DNA of 64,000 nucleotides from the NCBI GenBank assembly GCA_014155875.1, contig JACEFZ010004193.1, forward strand, positions 62,001-126,000, in the 5' to 3' direction. A model generated the notes under the pieces. The model was not told the origin of the DNA and did no database searches. It was given only the letters and a program-made list of their open reading frames with translations. This stretch comes from Cepaea nemoralis (taxonomy: Eukaryota; Mollusca; Gastropoda; Stylommatophora; Helicidae). Position numbers and translations under genes: made by a program. Below, piece by piece: positions 10,571 to 21,064 of the stretch; the stretch's first letter is position 1; each line of letters starts with the position of its first letter.

Positions 10571-11490
10571 TAGATTTTAACCCCTAGCATGTTGTGTCCG
10601 AACCAATATCGGAATTGTTCTGAACCTCCATGTTATCCCAAGCGTCTGATTTTAACTGTGTATTTGACGCCCTGATTTATTTCCCCCTGGTTGTTGTCTT
10701 TCGGTATTTTCAGAATTAGACCTCTTAGTTTCAAGAGGTCTGGAAACCTCTAAGTGGGTATATTCTTCCAGTTTTCTATACTTATCAATGCTTTTAAGCA
10801 CTAGTTTATTTGGTATAATTTATTTTCTGCTCACAATTTGCATCTTTTGATGACACAATATCCTCAAAACTTACACTAGCTTACTTGTTGTGTCTGTATA
10901 AAATTAATGCAGAGCGAGGCACCTATGGTAATTTTAATTACATCGTTTCTAATTCTTTCTTTTCTGATGGAGGTCGGTAGATTTCATACACTGCATTTAA
11001 GATATAATGCATCTTCTCTCACTCGAATTAGACAACGTTTATGTTTGATAACGGTACACAAGAAAAAATTTCCCCAAACAAGGAGGCTGCTATGGATATG
11101 TGATGTGATAGGGCCATGACATTTTGTAGCCTGAATGCATGGGGGAGTATGTGGCCAGTCTTTTCCTCTGTTACCAGATGACGAACGTGGGCATCTAACC
11201 CTAATTCAACCTCGCTCATGACAGTATGATTGTAGCTCGCTATCAAGCACATTAACGCACCCGCGAGTTGCGGAGGTAGAATATTCTATTTATTGATATG
11301 GATATTCAAGACTAGCATGTGCAGGGCTGCGTGGGCTCTCAGCTCTCAGCACACAATACTATTATCCCGGCAAACCCCAGCAGTGCTACAGGTTAACGCG
11401 ATGACCTTAGTTTTCAGAGTACAAATCAGTGGTTCCCAAGCTTGTACTGACTAGATCCCCATTGCGTCTCTTACCACATGGAAGATTTGA
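10571..11490. other. No gene recognised
   Basis: AT-rich sequence. The open frames at 10907-11119 (+) and 11028-11252 (-) show no motif. CAGTGGTTCCCAAGC at 11425 resembles a hAT terminal sequence, but no partner was found. Confidence 0.45.
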
Positions 11491-11494
11491 CAGA

Positions 11495-11570
11495 GCTGTC
11501 TTTCGAACCCGGTATGTGGGATTACGAACTGTGTTCGTAACCTCTCCGTCACAGAGCCGGCTGCAGAAAA
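11495..11570 (-). repeat. SINE type 1 head fragment
   Basis: The minus strand reads AGCCGGCTCTGTGACGGAGA...GGGTTCGAAAGAC, i.e. box A and box B of the type 1 tRNA-like head without the core. Compare 20590-20660. Confidence 0.65.
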
Positions 11571-11574
11571 GGCC

Positions 11575-12390
11575 AGAGGGCAGTGTTTGTTTGGTTTTTT
11601 TAAAATTTGTATTACAGGGCGAGGGGTTCTGGAGAAAGTTGTAATAATCGGCAAGACTGAAGGTATTTGAGACACAGATCGACAGACGGATAAAATGTTG
11701 AATGGGATGACCGAGTGCTACGGAAGACGAAAAACTGTTGAACTTATCAAAAACACACAGTTCAGATTATTAAGTAAGAACATGATAATCTTCGCCGCAC
11801 ATGCTGGCACATGATGATAATATGACAGCTGGCAGATGTGCCCTTCATGAAATATATTCCGTAATTGAATTTTAGAGTGCCCCGTGTATTTAATTGTACA
11901 AACAATGCGCCAATCTGCATGGAGTTATCTCCCCTCGGACAAACGGTGCATAATGTGGGTCACATCTCTGACGTGCTTTTACACCGATGGACGTCTTCTT
12001 GTTCATTAAGTCGCAGCTGTGAAACCTAACTGAGGTAAACAAATCTAAAAGTTGAAGATAATCCCTGAACATATCCTATACTGGCGGCTTCAGATGAGGT
12101 GCCGTCTCCGAGTTGTCCTTAACGTATGTGGGCAGTTGTCAACAACAATATGCGTTAATGTGTAAAACATGTTGCGTGTCAGTTGGAGGACGTTGCGACC
12201 AACACCAGATTGATTTTCTATGCAATTTTACATTCAATAATTTCCCATTGCCTTCTGACAGAGAAGTCAATGCTTAAGCCCAATTAAGCGTTATTATCAT
12301 ATCCATTACTCCGCGCTTAAGCACGAGCGTGATAAACCCATCGACCACGCCGACCTCTGATTAAATGTGTATACGTCACACAATATGGCG
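11575..12390. other. No gene recognised
   Basis: No repeat or coding motif that I can identify. Confidence 0.45.
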
Positions 12391-12394
12391 CCAC

Positions 12395-12490
12395 GATACC
12401 GCATTGGACTGGGCACTGATAGGCGCGTGGTTTAGAGTTTACACTCAAGTAGCCAAGGGTCGATTTCCTGCTGCGGAACTGTGGAATTTT
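12395..12490 (+). repeat. tRNA-like segment
   Basis: CCGCATTGGACTGGGCACTG with AAGGGTCGATTTCCTG about 50 bp later has box A/box B spacing. Single copy in the window, so only a possible SINE head. Confidence 0.3.
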
Positions 12491-12797
12491 ATAAATAATA
12501 AGATATTGTAGGTATAGTCCCTCCTGATTCTGGGGCAGTGAACTAGATCAGTAGCTTTCTCGTGTAAAAGAAAAGTAAAGTACAGCATCCTTTTACATGT
12601 CTTGTCAAAAACACAACTGGTAAGGTCAGTCGATAGCGTTGGTGGAAATGTTCAGGAGCAGCTCGGGGCATCCAAGGATGTGTCCTGGGTGGGGTGGTGA
12701 TGATTCTTACAAATCCCTAATCAGGTATATAGTGTTATTCCCGCGTTTTGTATAGATTAATTAGCATCCTATTGAGATTCGAACACTAAATCTACCT

Positions 12798-12880
12798 GAT
12801 GTTGATGATGATGATGATGATTACGATAGTGATGATAATGATGGTGATAATGGTTATAATAATGGTAACTTGCTGACGAT
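12798..12880. repeat. (GAT)n-rich simple repeat
   Basis: Imperfect GAT/GATAAT run. It creates the Ile-rich end of the minus-strand open frame 13007-12792. Confidence 0.85.
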
Positions 12881-12887
12881 GAGACTT

Positions 12888-13007
12888 ACAAGCATGAAAG
12901 AACTGCAAAATAACGCGGAGAGTTGCTCGGACTCTCTTGCAGTCTCGCAGCATGCGAAGTTTGTAGTTTTTGACAAACTTCATCACAGCGTAGACCATGA
13001 GCAACAA
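12888..13007 (-). other. Possible exon ending at a GTAAGT donor
   Basis: On the minus strand an open stretch reads LMVYAVMKFVKNYK and LRVILQFFHAC, then meets a textbook donor (GTAAGT, near 12891). The 5' side abuts the 62-bp array, so an acceptor cannot be located. I do not recognise the peptide. It could be a host exon or chance. Low confidence. Confidence 0.25.
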
Positions 13008-13008
13008 T

Positions 13009-13379
13009 CCCTTCGTTAGCCTGCTGTTGTCTGCCCAGGATATCCTCCTGGATGGGAACGAGAGATCTCTCCCTTCGTTAGCCTGCTGTTGTCTGCCCAG
13101 GATATTCTCCTGGATGGGGACGAGAGATCTCTCCCTTCGTTAGCCTGCTGTTGTCTGCCCAGGATATTCTCCTGGATGGGGACGAGAGATCTCTCCCTTC
13201 GTTAGCCTGCTGTTGTCTGCCCAGGATATTCTCCTGGATGGGGACGAGAGATCTCTCCCTTCGTTAGCCTGCTGTTGTCTGCCCAGGATATTCTCCTGGA
13301 TGGGGACGAGAGATCTCTCCCTTCGTTAGCCTGCTGTTGTCTGCCCAGGATATTCTCCTGGATGGGAACGAGAGATATC
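13009..13379. repeat. 62-bp tandem array, 6 units
   Basis: Six units start at 13009, 13071, 13133, 13195, 13257 and 13319 and are nearly identical. First and last differ most (GGGAACG instead of GGGGACG). Each junction carries the palindrome GAGAGATCTCTC except the last, which reads GAGAGATATC. The high homogeneity suggests recent amplification. Confidence 0.97.
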
Positions 13380-13469
13380 GATCAGTATGTTTCTGGCATT
13401 CTGCATTGCAAACTTTAAAGATAAAAGTAATCCACAGAGTGTAATATGTCCTCCAATCACCACCATCAT

Positions 13470-13720
13470 GATCCCCAAGGTCTTTTGCAGAAATACGCTC
13501 TCATCACGGCCCGTCAAACATGACTGATCTTTGGCCAGTCCCGCTTCATGCATTTTTTTTAATTCCCAAGGCGTCTTCAGTGTCCTGCGCCCATCTTCTT
13601 GCTAGTAGACCTCTATCGCTTTTTCCAGGAACCATGTCTTCCACAGGCATTCCTTTCAAACAAGTGTGACGCTTAATATGTCCGATGTATTTCACTTTCC
13701 GAAACATTATATTGTTTAGG
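13470..13720 (-). mobile_element. LINE ORF C-terminal fragment
   Basis: The minus strand reads RKVKYIGHIKRHTCLKGMP and GLLARRWAQDTEDALGI, the finger-like GH and RRW.QD pattern that ends RTE/CR1-type ORFs. A hydrophobic open frame downstream (VVIGGHITLCGLLLSLKF, 13470-13340) overlaps it in another frame. I regard that as 3' untranslated sequence, not a membrane protein. Confidence 0.55.
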
Positions 13721-14700
13721 ACTCAGTTTTCTGAGCTGTTCAAATCGAGCATAGTGTTATAATTGTTTTCTTAGTCTCAGTTGGGGACTTTGAGCCGCCC
13801 TATCCTTTACTACCGCATGCAGCCCCGCCTATGTCTTCCATATAGTTTTCGTTTCTGGCTCGTCTTAATCTTCTCCGTGAGTTTGCATGTTTTTCTCCAT
13901 TATTTTTGCCTTGTGCATTCCAGACTAAAACCTTTCTAGTTATACTATTCTCAGCTATATCCTCACCTCAGCAATAACCATATTTTACACGTAATCTATG
14001 CTTATCTGTACAATTACCTTCACCGTGCCCGTATCATATCCCTAATATTATTGTAGCCATTTTGTATATTGACGCCATTTACAGACTCGCCAAGCGACAG
14101 ATTATATATTCACCAAATTAATCTCACACAGCGAGGGAAACAATAATGTCAGCAACAAACGTCCTTGTTGAACAAGAAATAATACAGATCTCTGGGTAAT
14201 TTGAATAACAATATGTAAATATACAGAAAATATACACGGCTGTTGACGAGTTGGCTGATTTTTCATAGTCGTGGATTAACAACATCATTTTTCATTTTCA
14301 CTATTATGTACTATAGCAGGTCCTTTCGCCTTGGAGATTTACGCTAGACATAATAGTTGATATTTTATGCAATTAGTCATAGCCAATGTCACAAAGAGAT
14401 GACTGAAATAGTGTATAGAACCTGTGTTGCTGTATGACAATGAATCACGGAGCTTGAATGAACAAATCTCCTCTGACGTGTCTTTACCTTGTCGTGGTAG
14501 AGGGGCTTGCGTGTCCCAATGACCCCAAGAGCTTTGCCGACAGAAGCACAATTACATATCGGACAGGCCTTGCGATAGGAACCAGACCATGAGAGACACA
14601 ACTTACTGCTCTGCGGGTAGACTGAGGATAGACAGTCAAAGACCGAATCAAGCGCACGATGCCACTAATTCTTGGTAAGGATACGTACTCTAAGACTCTC
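13721..14700. other. No gene recognised
   Basis: AT-rich to about 14330. From about 14460 the composition becomes more GC-rich, leading into the 28S-like segment. Overlapping minus-strand open frames at 14339-14762 show no motif. Confidence 0.4.
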
Positions 14701-14707
14701 CGCCACG

Positions 14708-14739
14708 GGATATGACTGAACGCCTCTAAGTCAACATCC
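14708..14739 (+). rRNA. 28S rRNA 3'-end-like fragment
   Basis: GGATATGACTGAACGCCTCT and the bases after it (14708-14739) match the universally conserved 3'-terminal part of eukaryotic 28S rRNA (recalled: ...GGATTATGACTGAACGCC..., then TCTAAGTCAGAATCC) at about 31 of 34 positions. Upstream and downstream the match fades, so this is a fragment or a diverged derivative, not a working gene. Confidence 0.5.
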
Positions 14740-14950
14740 CCCGGATGTGAGAGCCGGGCCAATACTCACCCACTGCAAAATGGTGGTGAGATGCTAAGCC
14801 TGCTATATGCTTGGTCCAGATACCTGTTCGAAGGTTCTCATCCGAGGGATAAGAGAGGTCCCCGGATGAGAGAGCTTGGACGTTACTCGCTCTCTCCTGC
14901 ATGGAGGTAAGGTGCTGAACCGGCAGAACATGTGGCCTACCTCGTTAGCG
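14737..14950. repeat. Diverged tandem duplication (about 122 bp)
   Basis: CCCCGGATGTGAGAG (from 14737) and CCCCGGATGAGAGAG (from 14859) start two alignable segments that continue through ACTC...GCTGAACC/GCTAAGCC. They follow the 28S-like segment directly, as spacer subrepeats would. Confidence 0.6.
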
Positions 14951-15031
14951 TTACTGAAAGCGGAAAGGCGTCCCAGTCACAGGTAGTGGTCAAGATGCAA
15001 GTCTCTACTAGAGCTCACTGAGTGAGCGTAG

Positions 15032-15245
15032 ACAAAGATGGAAAAACGTCTCATTAACACGAAATGAGACGCATGGCAAGCGAATCCATTACGTGGAAGT
15101 CCGAAGTGGAAAGCTGCAGAGTGGATGTCGTCTGCAGACCAAGGTAGAAAAACGTGTCATTAACACGAAACGGAACGCTTGGCTAGCGAATCCATTACGT
15201 GGAAGTCTGAAGCGAAAGCTTACCGAGTGGATGTCGTCTGCAGAC
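15032..15245. repeat. Two 108-bp tandem units
   Basis: Units starting at 15032 and 15140 share GAAAAACGT.TCATTAACACG, AGCGAATCCATTACGTGG and GTGGATGTCGTCTGCAGAC. Identity is high but not complete. Confidence 0.9.
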
Positions 15246-16099
15246 TGACCGTTCCTGGTCTGTGCGAGGAGCGGCCTGGGACAAACGGAATGCCCAATAC
15301 ATGGAAGTGAGGAATTAAAGCAACTATGAGCAGGACGTGGTGACCCCTCGGGTGAGCCTAGTTTCAGAGCACTATATGCCGGCTCTGCAATTATGGAAGC
15401 CTCCTTGAATGGCGGAAAATGCCCATGGACTGTCCCTGCCTTCCATTGAGGACTCATCGTAAAGTCCTTGGACCTTCTAACTTGACAAGCAGAGGTGTGG
15501 ACGACACCACAACAGAATCTCCCACGAAACCTCCAAGAAGGCCAGCCTGATTAAAAAATGCCCGCAGAAGTCGGATGTGCGGGCCTAAGGGTGCAAATAA
15601 ATTGGCAACACGCAAAAACGCCCGAGTGAAATGTCCCTCTTGCCCGGAACAACTCTGACTTTCTTGTCTTCCGGCCGGAACAGCTCTGACTATCTAGCTT
15701 TCTGAGCACAGAGTCTGTACCCGTCCGAACCGAAAGCTCGCTCAGTGGAAGTCGTCTGCAGACTGACCGTTCCTGGTCTTTGCAGGAGCGGCCTGTGGTG
15801 AACGAAATTCAAATACATGGAAGTGAGGAATTACAGCAGCCATGTGCAGGACGTGGCTATTCCTGGAGTGAGCCCAGCACCAGAGCGCTATTGTCGGCTC
15901 TGCAATTATGGAAGCCTCCCCGGTTGTAGGAAAATGCCATGGACTGCTCCTGCCTTCCCTTGACGGCTGACGGTGAAGTCTTTGACCGTTCAACTAGACC
16001 AGCTGTGATGCGGACGGCACCATAACAGTGAGAGTCTCTCAGGAATGCTAACCTGAATAACAAATGCACCCTTAAGTCGGATGTGTTGGCCTAAGGGTC
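15210..16099. repeat. 517-bp-offset duplication (two long units)
   Basis: 15210-15590 and 15728-16099 align nearly end to end (GTCTGCAGACTGACCGTTCC, GGCTCTGCAATTATGGAAGC, GGCCTAAGGGT). Unit size is about 517 bp with drift. A third, partial start is embedded in the 108-bp units. No coding motif in either copy. Confidence 0.88.
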
Positions 16100-16168
16100 T
16101 CGGCCCAAGGGTGCCTAACTTAGACACACCGCAATTACGTCTGAGGAAAAAAAACCCACTCTGGATGA

Positions 16169-16245
16169 ACGAAGAAGAAGAAGAAGAAGAAGAAAAAGAA
16201 GAAGAAGAAGAAGAAGAAGAAGAAGAAGAAGAAGAAGAAGAAGAA
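16169..16245. repeat. (GAA)n microsatellite
   Basis: About 25 GAA units with one interruption (GAAAAAGAA near 16190). It gives poly-Ser and poly-Leu frames on the minus strand, which are artefacts. Confidence 0.97.
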
Positions 16246-16374
16246 TGCACAAATTAGGAGAAGCTTCGAAGCAACAGTGATGTGGTTCGTTGTTGCGAAT
16301 ACTTTGAACTACCAGTGTAACCAACAACGATTCCTTTGAACAGGCTAATGAAAGTAAAATATTGTATATAACTA

Positions 16375-16520
16375 TAATAAGAAGACAAACATCATTCTTT
16401 AATCATGTAATGAGAAGAGATGCATTGGAAAACATCGTGACAACCGGAAAGATCATGGGAAAAGAAGCAGAGACAGACCGAGAGAAAAGAAGCTGGATGG
16501 ACTGAGACGGATGGTTTGGT
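16375..16520 (+). mobile_element. RTE-like LINE C-terminal fragment
   Basis: The frame FFNHVMRRDALENIVTTGKI is the conserved C-terminal GH/H.MRR..LEN..TTGK signature seen in LINE A (FFGHVMRRSDLENLVTTGKI). A stop and drift follow. Both ends truncated. Confidence 0.75.
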
Positions 16521-17045
16521 GTGGTTTGTTTGAAGACCTATGCCTTAACATGAGATATAGGGCAGAAGAAGAAGACAAAGGGCTGAGACGGTGGTCAGGA
16601 GGAGTTGATCCAGAACACCAAGGATTGAGATCTGTGGAGAAACATAAACATTTATGTTATTTATTATGAGGCAGGGCACTTGATGAGGATGATGGGCTTG
16701 GTTAGTTATGAACCCTCTGGAAAAATGTGGGTTCTAACTCTTAAATTCGATGCTTTGGTGTTGACCTGAGCCCTTAACAGAGCTTATATTTATGGAGAAG
16801 CGGGTGGGGTAGAGGCTGTTCACCCGACCCGGTACCAACGTCCCATCTCAGTGGGTGCTGTGTTGCAGGCAGAGCTTGTCTTTTACTCTCCAAGCTCAGA
16901 ACCCAACGAGGTTTGCAAGACCAGTAATGGAACTTCAGTTCTGCGAAGATTCATATTTAGGAATCTTGGTTGGTAATGTTTCTTTCGCACATTAAAAGCT
17001 ATCTAAGGATTAAACGACCCTAATAAAATAAATAAAGAACCCCTT
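16521..17045. other. Unassigned; contains dispersed repeat copy 2
   Basis: 16900-16990 resembles 4255-4390. The rest has no match that I can see. Confidence 0.4.
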
Positions 17046-17049
17046 TTTT

Positions 17050-17425
17050 ACTCCTTCAGGCGTGTTGGGTGTATGGTGATAGATCCCTATTTGTATGAAC
17101 ACCGGCCGCCTTCATTTCTCAGAATATGTTTTGTGTGCAGTTAAACAGGGTCGACCCAGAAGTCCAGTTTACATGCCGGCGCACTGGGCTCACGGTGCTA
17201 GACCCACCTTTTTGTAGACAAGATCAGCACTCGATGGGCGATGTTGATTGTATCACGGCGGCCCACTTTATTTCCCAAAACATTTTCTGGTACGAAATCT
17301 TAAGGTCGACCTGAGAACCAGGGTCAATTTTAAAAGTTCGAACCCACCCCGATGCGTATCGAACCCATGACTACCGGGCCGCGACCGAGAGTCTAGCCTT
17401 TACGCTAGCACGGCCCGAACTCATA
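17050..17425 (-). repeat. SINE type 3, copy 2
   Basis: Minus strand: GGGCCGTGCTAGCGTAAAGG (box A region) then CATGGGTTCGATACGCATCG (box B). The downstream body shares the CGGCCG block and CCATATTTGTATAGAC/CCCTATTTGTATGAAC with 7795-8072. Confidence 0.65.
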
Positions 17426-17639
17426 AAACGGGTACCATAAACAGGTACCATAAAATGTTCATGTAGTTAGCGTGGTCGGTGTGAGAATGATTTCATGACT
17501 CTCAAAGTACCGTTTGCTCCAGCAAACACATTCACATTACCGTAACTCCAAAATTCCGTGAAGGCAAGGGAGATTGTGGTCCTTTAACTTCTTCACTTTG
17601 TCGTGTCAAGTCGACAAAGGTGACACCATCTCTCACGTT

Positions 17640-17760
17640 GTCATGGTAATTGAGTTCTGGCGGCGGTTTCATTATTGTTAGTGCTCTTGCTTGCCAAGAC
17701 TTGGGTCTGGGTTCAATCCTCACCCCAGGCAGGATTATTTTATTTTTCCGACCCATACGA
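17640..17760 (+). repeat. tRNA-like SINE head
   Basis: TAGTGCTCTTGCTTGCCAAG (box A-like) and CTGGGTTCAATCCTCACCCC (box B) at tRNA-like spacing, then an AT-rich run. Single copy in the window. Confidence 0.45.
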
Positions 17761-17764
17761 CTCT

Positions 17765-18088
17765 GGAGTCGATAATGCCTCGGTGAAATGGGTACCAGAT
17801 AATTCTTAGAATATTCTGGGAAGTGTCAGAGAAGGAAGAGCGGCCAGGAAAGGAATTACAGCCTCACCACTCAGATGTCATGGAATAGAATATGTGAAGA
17901 TCTACATTTCAATCCCGACATCTGTAACTGCTATAGGGCTACCTTTGTCTTTACCGTAACTACTTTGATTTTTTTTTTCTTTCTCTGTTGTAAAGTTACT
18001 TTATAACTCCGCCGATCGCGGACAGTTACTTATTTCTTTAATTTCTTCAGATCAAGAGTTATACTCGTTTGGTAATCTCCTTTCGAAC
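17765..18088. other. No gene recognised
   Basis: AT-rich; a T run lies at 17969-17978. Nothing recognised. Confidence 0.4.
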
Positions 18089-18089
18089 C

Positions 18090-18345
18090 CGGCGCTGTGG
18101 CGAAGGCCGAGGGTGTGGCGAAGGCCGGGGATGTGGCGAAGGCCGGGGATGTGGCGAAGGCCGGGGGTGTGGCGAAGGCCGAGGGTGTGACGAAGACCGG
18201 GGGTGTGGCGAAGGCCGGGGGTGTGGCGAAGACCGGCGCTGTGGCGAAGACCGGAGGTGTGGCGAAGGCCGGGACTGTGGCGAAGGCCGGAGCCGTGGCG
18301 AAGACCGGCGCTGTGGCGAAGGCCGGAACTGTGGCGAAAGCGTTA
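18090..18345. repeat. 18-bp minisatellite built from SINE box A
   Basis: About 14 units of GTGGCGAAGGCCGGGGGT. The unit core TGGCGAAGG is the box A region of the SINE type 1 head, and the array runs straight into the remainder of that head (GTTACGAATGCAATTCGCAA, GCGTTCGAAACAC) at 18340-18390. The 18-bp period is six codons, so long repetitive frames are open on both strands. I do not think they are genes. Confidence 0.9.
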
Positions 18346-18395
18346 CGAATGCAATTCGCAATACGGAATACCGCGTTCGAAACACTACTGTGGAC
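18345..18395 (+). repeat. SINE type 1 head, 3' half
   Basis: GCGTTACGAATGCAATTCGC then CCGCGTTCGAAACAC (box B). The element stops here: the type 1 core is absent and a LINE-like 3' end with a GTTT tail abuts it. Confidence 0.75.
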
Positions 18396-18397
18396 GA

Positions 18398-18600
18398 TTT
18401 GGAACGAACAAACAAACAAACAAATTTTATTTTCAAAGAGTCAAGAACTGAGCACGCAGGCCAGTCTAACATTCTGCTATCCCATCACTCTCTTGGATAC
18501 ATTATTTCATCCACACATCATTCGAGACTAACTGAGAACAACAACAATATAAAAGAGTGAAACGCAAGAATCAATATTACATGACTCACTAATATTAATG
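18398..18600 (-). mobile_element. LINE-like 3' end with (GTTT)n tail
   Basis: The sequence from GAACAAACAAACAAACAAA to about 18600 aligns with 51962-52230 (shared ATTCTGC, ATCACTCTCT, CATTATTTCAT, CACACATCATTC, ACAACAATATAAAAG). On the minus strand it ends in AAAATAAAATTTG and then a tetranucleotide run, as in a LINE 3' terminus. Confidence 0.65.
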
Positions 18601-19250
18601 AATGATGTGGTAATTGTTATTAGCTGTGGGGAATATACTGGTCTACCATGTTGTTTGTCCATCACGAATGATGATGACCATTCATTTCATCCAGTGGGGT
18701 TCGATATATGATGTTGGATGAAGAATGACGTGCGCGATGACTTGGATTAAAGTGAGGAAGAGTTGCGCAATTCGTCGACCTCACTCTCTCGCCTGAGTCC
18801 ATCTGAGTCCAGTGGCAAGACAAGTCGAGACGACTGGAGACGAATACAGGTGCAGTGGATGACCAGGGCGCTCTACGTGCCTTGCCGTGCTCATTACGTT
18901 CCACAACGCTTTGCAGGTAAACGCCGTCTTGCCCGTTGAATCAGGACTGATTTCTTCCGCGCAGTCTGCCGAATCCTGTCTTCACATGCTGGATAGGCAT
19001 ACCCTAGTTCACCGCTTGGTTTGACACCAAACCGGCTACCCGCGCCTGGTCTAGCCAGCCTCTCACAGCTGTTGCCCGGGGGGTGGCCGCTGTCGCATGC
19101 TGACAGCAACTAGGAGCCACAAGCGTGAGCTGGGTGTCAGGCTTGGACCAGTGGGGGATGGGTCCTGAAAAGGACATGAGAGTCATCCTTACCAAAGGTG
19201 CTAGTCTACCAATAAAGGACTGGCTGTTGTACTAGGGTTTTATTATTATT
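18601..19250. other. Unassigned GC-richer stretch
   Basis: 18700-19200 is richer in GC than its surroundings and has overlapping minus-strand open frames (18662-18904, 18894-19109, 19004-19195) without recognisable motifs. An (ATT)n run at 19241-19258 ends it. Confidence 0.4.
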
Positions 19251-19257
19251 ATTATTT

Positions 19258-19405
19258 TTAGGCCGCCTTGCGCTGGTTTTCACACAATAGTATGAATACC
19301 GGTAGTTCAGAAAGCGTTGGCAAACTACTGAACGTAAACTTGTCAAGAACTCAGTAACACCCAAACAATGCTGGGGTTGACTTCAATATCATGTTAATGG
19401 TATGC
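19258..19405 (+). repeat. SINE type 1, core part
   Basis: CCTTGCGCTGGTTTTCACAC, GTTCAGAAAGCGTTGGCAAA and TGCTGGGGTTGACT, ending GGTATGCAACTAT, in type 1 order. The tRNA-like head is missing on the left. Confidence 0.8.
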
Positions 19406-19439
19406 AACTATCTAATTCCCTTTTATTTCAAGTTGAGAA

Positions 19440-19680
19440 GGCGGTGGAACAGATTGAAAACCCGTATGTGGAAAGAATGATATTGTTGAAAATCGGCAGG
19501 GTTTCTGGAAGAATCTCAAAACTGAGAGGGAAGACAAGAAGAACTTTCAATCAGATAGCGGTGGGAACGATTAGTAGTGAGAATCTTCGCTGGTTGTTGA
19601 ACGAGGGGACGGAGCGCGAATGGGAATATCCTGAGTGCAGTGATGTCGGTTCATTAGCTCAACTCAACTCAACTAAACCC
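19440..19680 (+). mobile_element. RNase H LINE 3' end with (CTCAA)n tail
   Basis: The frame contains LRGKTRRTFNQIAVGTIS, NLRWLLNEGTEREWEYPECS and DVGS. The CTCAACTCAACTCAACT tail follows (19656-19676). It is the + strand counterpart of the nested fragment at 1640-1877, from which it differs in the tail repeat. 5'-truncated. Confidence 0.85.
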
Positions 19681-20585
19681 AGCTTACAGAATTAAACAAA
19701 ATTACCTGACACGAAGCAGTGCCCCGCAACGTGTCTGTGATATAACATAACCATCATATTTTGTAGGCTTCAATGCACGCCTCTGTTGGCGGACGACGAA
19801 CGCAGGCTTAGTGATAGGTACTGAAGACGGAGGCAGCCAACCAGGAGGCGCACCACAGAAATCAGGCTGCCACGCAATTACGCCGTGAATTATGTCGACA
19901 ACTGCTACATGTTATGGTGCTCGCCCTGCTCTGGTCCCACAGACAGGTGCTGTGTAGGTGCCTTATGCCTTGTAAGGGTCTAACCACAACTAATGGAGGT
20001 CCTTCTCAGATGTCCTGAACTAAAAAAGACTGTTAGATTCATACAAGAGACAACATTGCAGTTATAAACATATTTCAGGCTAACGAAAGAAGAAGAAGTT
20101 TCACTAACTAAGCTCAAAACCAACAAATCCACAGCAGCCTTGGTAGACATTGTTGTTTATAAGCTATACTACTAGCATATCTAAAACTTGTATCTGACAC
20201 AGGCAAGATGACAAATAGATTGAAGCTGTAACCACTATACATTTCCCTCATTAACATAATAATTGCAGGGAGATAAAGGCAGCTATTTAACTATGCAAAT
20301 CTTGCAACAAATGCGCGCCAGGCTACCATAAAGCAGCTGTGCAGATTCAGTTTATAACTTTGGCAACACAATGTCAAGTACTTTATAACTTTGTGACAGA
20401 AAATGAAAATGGGTTATAACATTGAGACTAAAAGGTCAAGCATTTTATAACGATGGGTAAAAATAATGCACGAATTTAATAACTTTATAGTGAAATAAAG
20501 ATTAATTAGAGTGATCAAAGTTTGAGACATAAAAGACAAATAATAATAATATTATTTGTCAATATTTACTAATATGCTTTATATT
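19681..20585. other. No gene recognised
   Basis: 20340-20490 holds loosely repeated TTATAACTTTG/TTATAAC motifs. Otherwise no element identified. Confidence 0.45.
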
Positions 20586-20589
20586 AACT

Positions 20590-20830
20590 GGCCTGCTCCG
20601 CGGCAAAGGAGTTACGGACGCAGTTTGTAATCCCGCAAACCGCGCTCGAAACACAGCTGCGGGCGATTTGGCAGCAGACCGTCTTGCGTTGTTTTTTTTA
20701 ATGAAAATGGTATGAATGTCGGTCGTTTAGAAAGCAATGGCAAACTACTGAACGTACACTTGTCAAGAGATCACAAACATCCAAACAAAATAATGGATTT
20801 GACTGCTACGTCCTTTAAAGGATATGCAAG
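20590..20830 (+). repeat. SINE type 1, full length
   Basis: Head: CTCCGCGGCAAAGGAGTTAC (box A region) and CCGCGCTCGAAACACAGC (box B). Then TTTAGAAAGCAATGGCAAAC, TGTCAAGAGATCACAAACA and CGTCCTTTAAAGGATATGCA. Probably the best single example of the type 1 layout here. Confidence 0.88.
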
Positions 20831-20874
20831 TAAATTTTTCTAAACTTTTGTATTAAGTTATGATCAAGTTTGAC

Positions 20875-21062
20875 GGACGGGCTAGCGAAGTTGATAGCGA
20901 ACTGCGCTGGTGATGTCATGAGCACGTGGGTTCAACGCCCGGGCTCGTCGCTTGTCAAAGTGAGGGAAAGACTGACCACCAAGCCCTCTTGGCTCTAGGG
21001 CTTCAAAATGTGATGGCGCTATCACAACACAGACCCATAGCAGTAAGCTGCTAGCGGAAACA
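20875..21062 (+). repeat. tRNA-like SINE head
   Basis: GCTAGCGAAGTTGATAGCG (box A-like) and CGTGGGTTCAACGCCCGGGC (box B) with a roughly 180-bp body. No second copy here, and the TG repeat that follows may be its tail. Confidence 0.5.
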
Positions 21063-21064
21063 TT

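Noticed and set aside
11425..11445. hAT terminal repeat (CAGTGGTTCCCAAGC)
   Set aside because: No partner end, no transposase and no duplication nearby.
13326..13553. Hydrophobic 75-codon frame that looks like a membrane segment
   Set aside because: It overlaps a LINE C-terminus in another frame and ends in the 62-bp array.
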